A stretch of 64,000 nucleotides of DNA, taken from positions 36,135,473 to 36,199,472 of the forward strand of contig NC_069122.1 of the NCBI RefSeq assembly GCF_026914265.1, in the 5' to 3' direction. This DNA comes from Mya arenaria. Lineage: Eukaryota > Mollusca > Bivalvia > Myida > Myidae. Positions 60,582 through 64,000 of the stretch are shown in pieces (within the stretch, counting starts at the first letter, position 1; the number at the start of each line of letters is the position of its first letter). The notes under the pieces were generated by a model that saw nothing but the letters and a program-made list of their open reading frames with translations, did no database searches and was not told the DNA's origin. Made by a program: the position numbers and the translations under genes.

Positions 60582-61066
60582 TTAATGTAGTCTTCTGTAT
60601 AGAGCATTTAAGGGTTTAAACTATGTATTGAGAAGCACTTAGATTTTGTTTAGTTCTTCATTTTTTTTCAAACTGACTATAATAACGTTAGGGTCGGCGC
60701 CTATTTCGTAGGTAGGGTTGGGTAACCCGAACCAAATGCATGTTTAAGCCCAGGTTGAACGAAAGTTGAAACAAATTATAATAGGGGTACTGCGTTGGTG
60801 TAGCTAGGGCATTATGACACGGAACCCTTATAATATTTTTATACTAGGTTACAAGACATGAATCTTGTAAAGTAATATATTATTCTTCATTTACAAATGT
60901 GTTTAATATCTAAATTCTTAGAAAAAATCAAATACTCTTAAAAAATTATGTAAAGTTGTGTTTTGATAACATTTTCACTGTCGGGATTTGGTCTGTGTAC
61001 ATTAACGTGTTGTTACCGAGCAAGACATTATAAATATCCCCAAAAGAGAGAAAAACATGCACCATG

Positions 61067-61305
61067 CCACAGTTTCTAGAAACTTCTTAAGTCTCTTAAT
61101 ACTGGATTAAACTAAGCTCATTATTTTTGTTTTTCAATAATTTGCATAATATTTTACTCTTTAAGAGTTATTCTACTTTATTTAAAAACAGTATTATCTT
61201 TATGATAATCGCAATGAACAATTTTTCATTTAACAAAATCCAGTCATGTTTTGGCTAATTGAAATAAGCTACTTAAGCCAGGTGTAAAAGATTAAAAAGG
61301 TCGGG
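61067..61305. mobile_element. MITE family C, degenerate copy
   Basis: CCACAGTTTCTAGAAACTTC at the left matches GGCCCCAATTTCTCGAAAC with several changes. The inner GGATTAAACTAAGCTCA and GCTAATTGAAATAAGC parts match other copies. Confidence 0.45.
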
Positions 61306-61526
61306 AAACCGGAATCAAACATTTTATCTCTTGCCTTAGATGAACATTTTATATATCTAACTCACCAAAAGAACCATTGTTTATAGAGGTCCTCTATATC
61401 TTCACAGCATTTGTCCCCACAACAGTACTGGAATTTGTTGCAGCTGAAGATGTAAATCGTTCAAGATTTGTAATTACATGTATTAAAATTATGTGTGTGG
61501 TTAGGTATTTGATATGTACATCATGT

Positions 61527-64000
61527 TTCCAAGTTTCCAAGTTTATTTCGTATAACTCATGTCACAAAACATGACAAAAAGAGTATTGAAATATATATAT
61601 ATATATATATACAACTATGTAAAGAACGAGAATAGTCTCAACATTTTAAGACATAATCTATAAGAATCAATAAATTTAATCAGTGTCATCTAATATTAAC
61701 ATTATACCTTTATAATGGAGGAGGCATTTAAAGGGAAACAAAATACATCAATATATGTATCATTATGAGAATCTAAACATTATCTCTTTAATAAGCTTAC
61801 AGAGTTTTTCAAAATGTATACCTGAATCAGGTCTTATTTGCATTACTTGTTTAAATTTAATAGTATTTGGATGTCTAATATATTTATTATCAAGACAACT
61901 TTTTCTTTTACCAACAAATTCTTGACATTCCAACAAATAATGATATTCATCTTTTATCCTATTATCGTTACAAAATTAACATTTTCTATCGTTGCATTCT
62001 ACATTATTCCAGCTTCCAATTTCCACAGGTAATTTGATATTTCTAGTTCTAAATTTTATCATATATCGCAAGAGTTTGTAAGGTGTCTGTACAAGATGAT
62101 TTTCAAATTCAAACTTTTCTTTATACAGTCTATAATTTATACATTTTCTAGAGTTATTTATAGTAGAAAACCATTCATTAATAAAGGGATCGGACAAGTT
62201 TTGATAAACAGTTTTCTTTAACCATGATCTGTTTTTAAAGTCATGACTCTGCCCAATGTTAATATGCCCGCATTTAATCAATATTTCCTTAATATTACGA
62301 ATCCACTGGAAATGGGACTGTCGTGGATTTTCGGAAAACATAAATCTACTTAGGACAATATTATATAAAGATACAGTAAGTTTAGGTAACGGCGGGGTTA
62401 TTAATTTTGACCAAAAGTCAATCAAACGAGTATTAATGTTAATATTTAGAGGTTTAACACCAGTTTCGCCATATACAATACAGTTTGGTGTACTGCTCTT
62501 GACACCTAACACATATTTCAAATACTTTAGTTGCACTTTCTCGAGAATATTAATATTACCACAACCCCAACATTCACATCCATATAACAAAATAGGTTTG
62601 ACAACTTTGTGAAATAAATCAATTTGCAATTCAATAGAAAGACTATAAGTATCTTCCATGGCCGAGAGTGTAAGATAGGTTCATTCCGACACAAGCGTGG
62701 GGTGTTTTGCGGAAACGAGGTTTACCGAGTTTCCGCAAAACACCCTGCGCGAGGGTCGGGATAAACCTATCTTACACGAGCGGCTATGGTAGATGCGTTT
62801 TCTCCCACCTCAGTTAAACAAAATTTAGTTAAAATGTATTTTTTGCTGGAACTCTTTTGTGCTTAGTGAAAATAATTGCGTACGGATATGCGATAATTCG
62901 TGGTTGTCATGGATATTCGCGCAGTGATTCAGAGTGTGTTAATGGTCTGATCGGTCTTTAAATAGTTCTAAGAAGAGTGAAGCATTATTTCTTGAAATAT
63001 GCGTGAAAACTGTTTTCTGGTGACATTTGAAGCGATAAATAATAAACTAGCGTTCTAAATATTGCCACAAGGCAAGGTTTCCATGATGCGCTACAACAAG
63101 GGAGGTAATTACAATGTGGTGACCACTAAAAGAAGTTCCATACGGGCATTTTATCTTCGCCCGTGGGCAAGATAAGAATTTCTAGCATGGTTAAATTAAT
63201 GGATCTACTTATCTGAGGTGGGAGAAAATGATATCTAGCTTTCTACAACAAAACAAACATAGCTTTAGTGGCTTGCTTTGCGATATATTCCTTTGCTTTG
63301 AAAAACGAACCACTTCTACTAAATAACACACCTAAATATTTATATTCGTTTACTATTTCTAATTTATCATCGCATAGAAGGAATTTGTGTTCAACACGTC
63401 TTTCCTTCGAAAAATAAGCAATTTTGTTTTAGTGGTGTTAACAGTAAGTTGCCAAATTTTACAATAATTTTCATATATATTTAGAGCATTTTCCAGATCT
63501 GTATATGATTGTGCCAATATGACTGTGTCATCTGCATAGAGCAATACAAATAACTTTAAAAAATCTATCAAACGAACATCATCATCATGTTTATACACAA
63601 TTGTACCATTAACAATATTACTATTTGCAAAGAAGCTATGTAAATCGTTCACAAACATAGAAAATAACAACGGAGAAAGGCTCTCGCCCTGCCTTACACC
63701 TATAGTACAAGGGAAATAGTTTGACTTTACACCATTAACACATACACAACTTAGCATTTTCATACATATTTTTTACAATTTGTATAAATTTCCCTGCTAT
63801 ACACATTTTATCTAATTTAAGCCACAAGTAGCTTCTATTTATGGTATCAAATGCTCCTTTAGGCCACACCAAATTGATATTTCGTTCCGCGGATTTACCG
63901 CTCCTATTTTTTTGAAATTGTAAAAAAAATATTTTTATTTTGTTGTGTGCCCGCACCTCCATTTTGATCGCCAAGCAGATTTTTTTTCTGGTAATAAATT
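61527..64000 (-). mobile_element. Decayed LINE (non-LTR retrotransposon), 3' half
   Basis: Minus strand, entering from the right edge. Reverse transcriptase parts in order: KGAFDTINRSYLWLKL (about 63860), GVRQGESLSPLLFSMFVNDL (about 63690), the catalytic LYADDTVILA (about 63540), and the thumb/connection EYKYLGVLFSRSGSFF (about 63320). After an insertion the C-terminal region follows: LFHKVVKPILLYGCECWG (about 62600) and a Cys/His stretch FCNDNRIKDEYHYLLEC (about 61950), ending at 61763. The 3' tail at 61527-61554 has tandem TTGGAAACTTGG. The clade looks CR1/Jockey-like but is not certain. It is inactive: frame changes near 63755 and 63390, an in-frame stop just before the insertion (VLL-stop-KARY), and another inside the Cys motif at about 61974. 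Confidence 0.85.
62648..63229. mobile_element. Hairpin-rich composite element inserted into the LINE
   Basis: It splits the LINE between KARY and YSLSIELQID codons. The left part (about 62668-62780) is a long hairpin with arms GTGTAAGATAGGTT and AACCTATCTTACAC and an inner GGTGTTTTGCGGAAAC / GTTTCCGCAAAACACC. The right part is bounded by TTTTCTCCCACCTCAG (62797) and its inverse CTGAGGTGGGAGAAAA (about 63208-63223). AGTATCTTCC and AGATATCATT at the two borders may be imperfect short terminal repeats or target copies. Shared with 55325-55865 in reverse. Confidence 0.6.

Noticed and set aside
61976-62659. 227-codon frame as a host gene, and its Met as a real start
   Set aside because: The protein is the C-terminal region of a LINE; the first codons (MEDT) come from the inserted element and the frame continues the LINE downstream of an in-frame stop.

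Overview
The window is animal nuclear DNA and most likely comes from a bivalve mollusc. It is AT-rich and gene-poor, its introns have GT/AG borders, and it is crowded with MITEs, tRNA-derived SINEs, a LINE and many minisatellites. The phylum is inferred from this repeat style and from the protein sequences. No species is claimed.

Layout. (1) 1-270: the last 58 codons of a plus-strand gene built of 16-residue repeats, followed by a poly(A) signal. (2) 0.6-18 kb: two head-to-tail copies of one minus-strand seven-exon gene for a cation-dependent mannose-6-phosphate-receptor-like protein (signal peptide, MRH domain, one membrane span, short tail ending YESI). All exons, splice sites and phases could be read in both copies (260 and 258 residues). 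Introns are also homologous, so this is a segmental duplication of about 8-9 kb. (3) 18-21.6 kb: repeats, including a SINE and a complete MITE with 8-bp target duplications. (4) 21.8-23.25 kb: a two-exon Ptf1a (Fer1) bHLH gene with CCAAT, E-box and TATA elements and a poly(A) signal. (5) 23.3-37.2 kb: no convincing gene apart from one possible 57-codon ORF at 25.6 kb; SINEs, TTAA-flanked MITEs, fold-back elements, two small minisatellites and a LINE tail. (6) 37.2-43.7 kb: a nearly continuous block of minisatellites (units of 26, 29, 54, 34 and 58 bp). (7) 43.7-61.5 kb: mostly non-coding, with a MITE whose left end has become a 35-bp satellite, an intact tRNA-Ile(AAU) gene at 54.3 kb, a 73-bp array and more MITEs and fold-backs. 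(8) 61.5-64 kb: the 3' half of a decayed minus-strand LINE, split by a hairpin-rich insertion that has a second copy at 55.3-55.9 kb.

The genes show no operon-like relationship. The receptor pair would sort lysosomal enzymes between Golgi and endosomes. Ptf1a is a developmental transcription factor whose partner-binding tryptophans are kept. The most interesting structural points are: a minisatellite in intron 1 of both receptor genes whose repeat unit contains the exon-2 splice acceptor; replacement of the sugar-binding Gln of the MRH domain by Met while Arg, Glu and Tyr are kept; a satellite born from one end of a transposon; and a nested series in which a 29-bp array appears to derive from a 54-bp array by an internal deletion.
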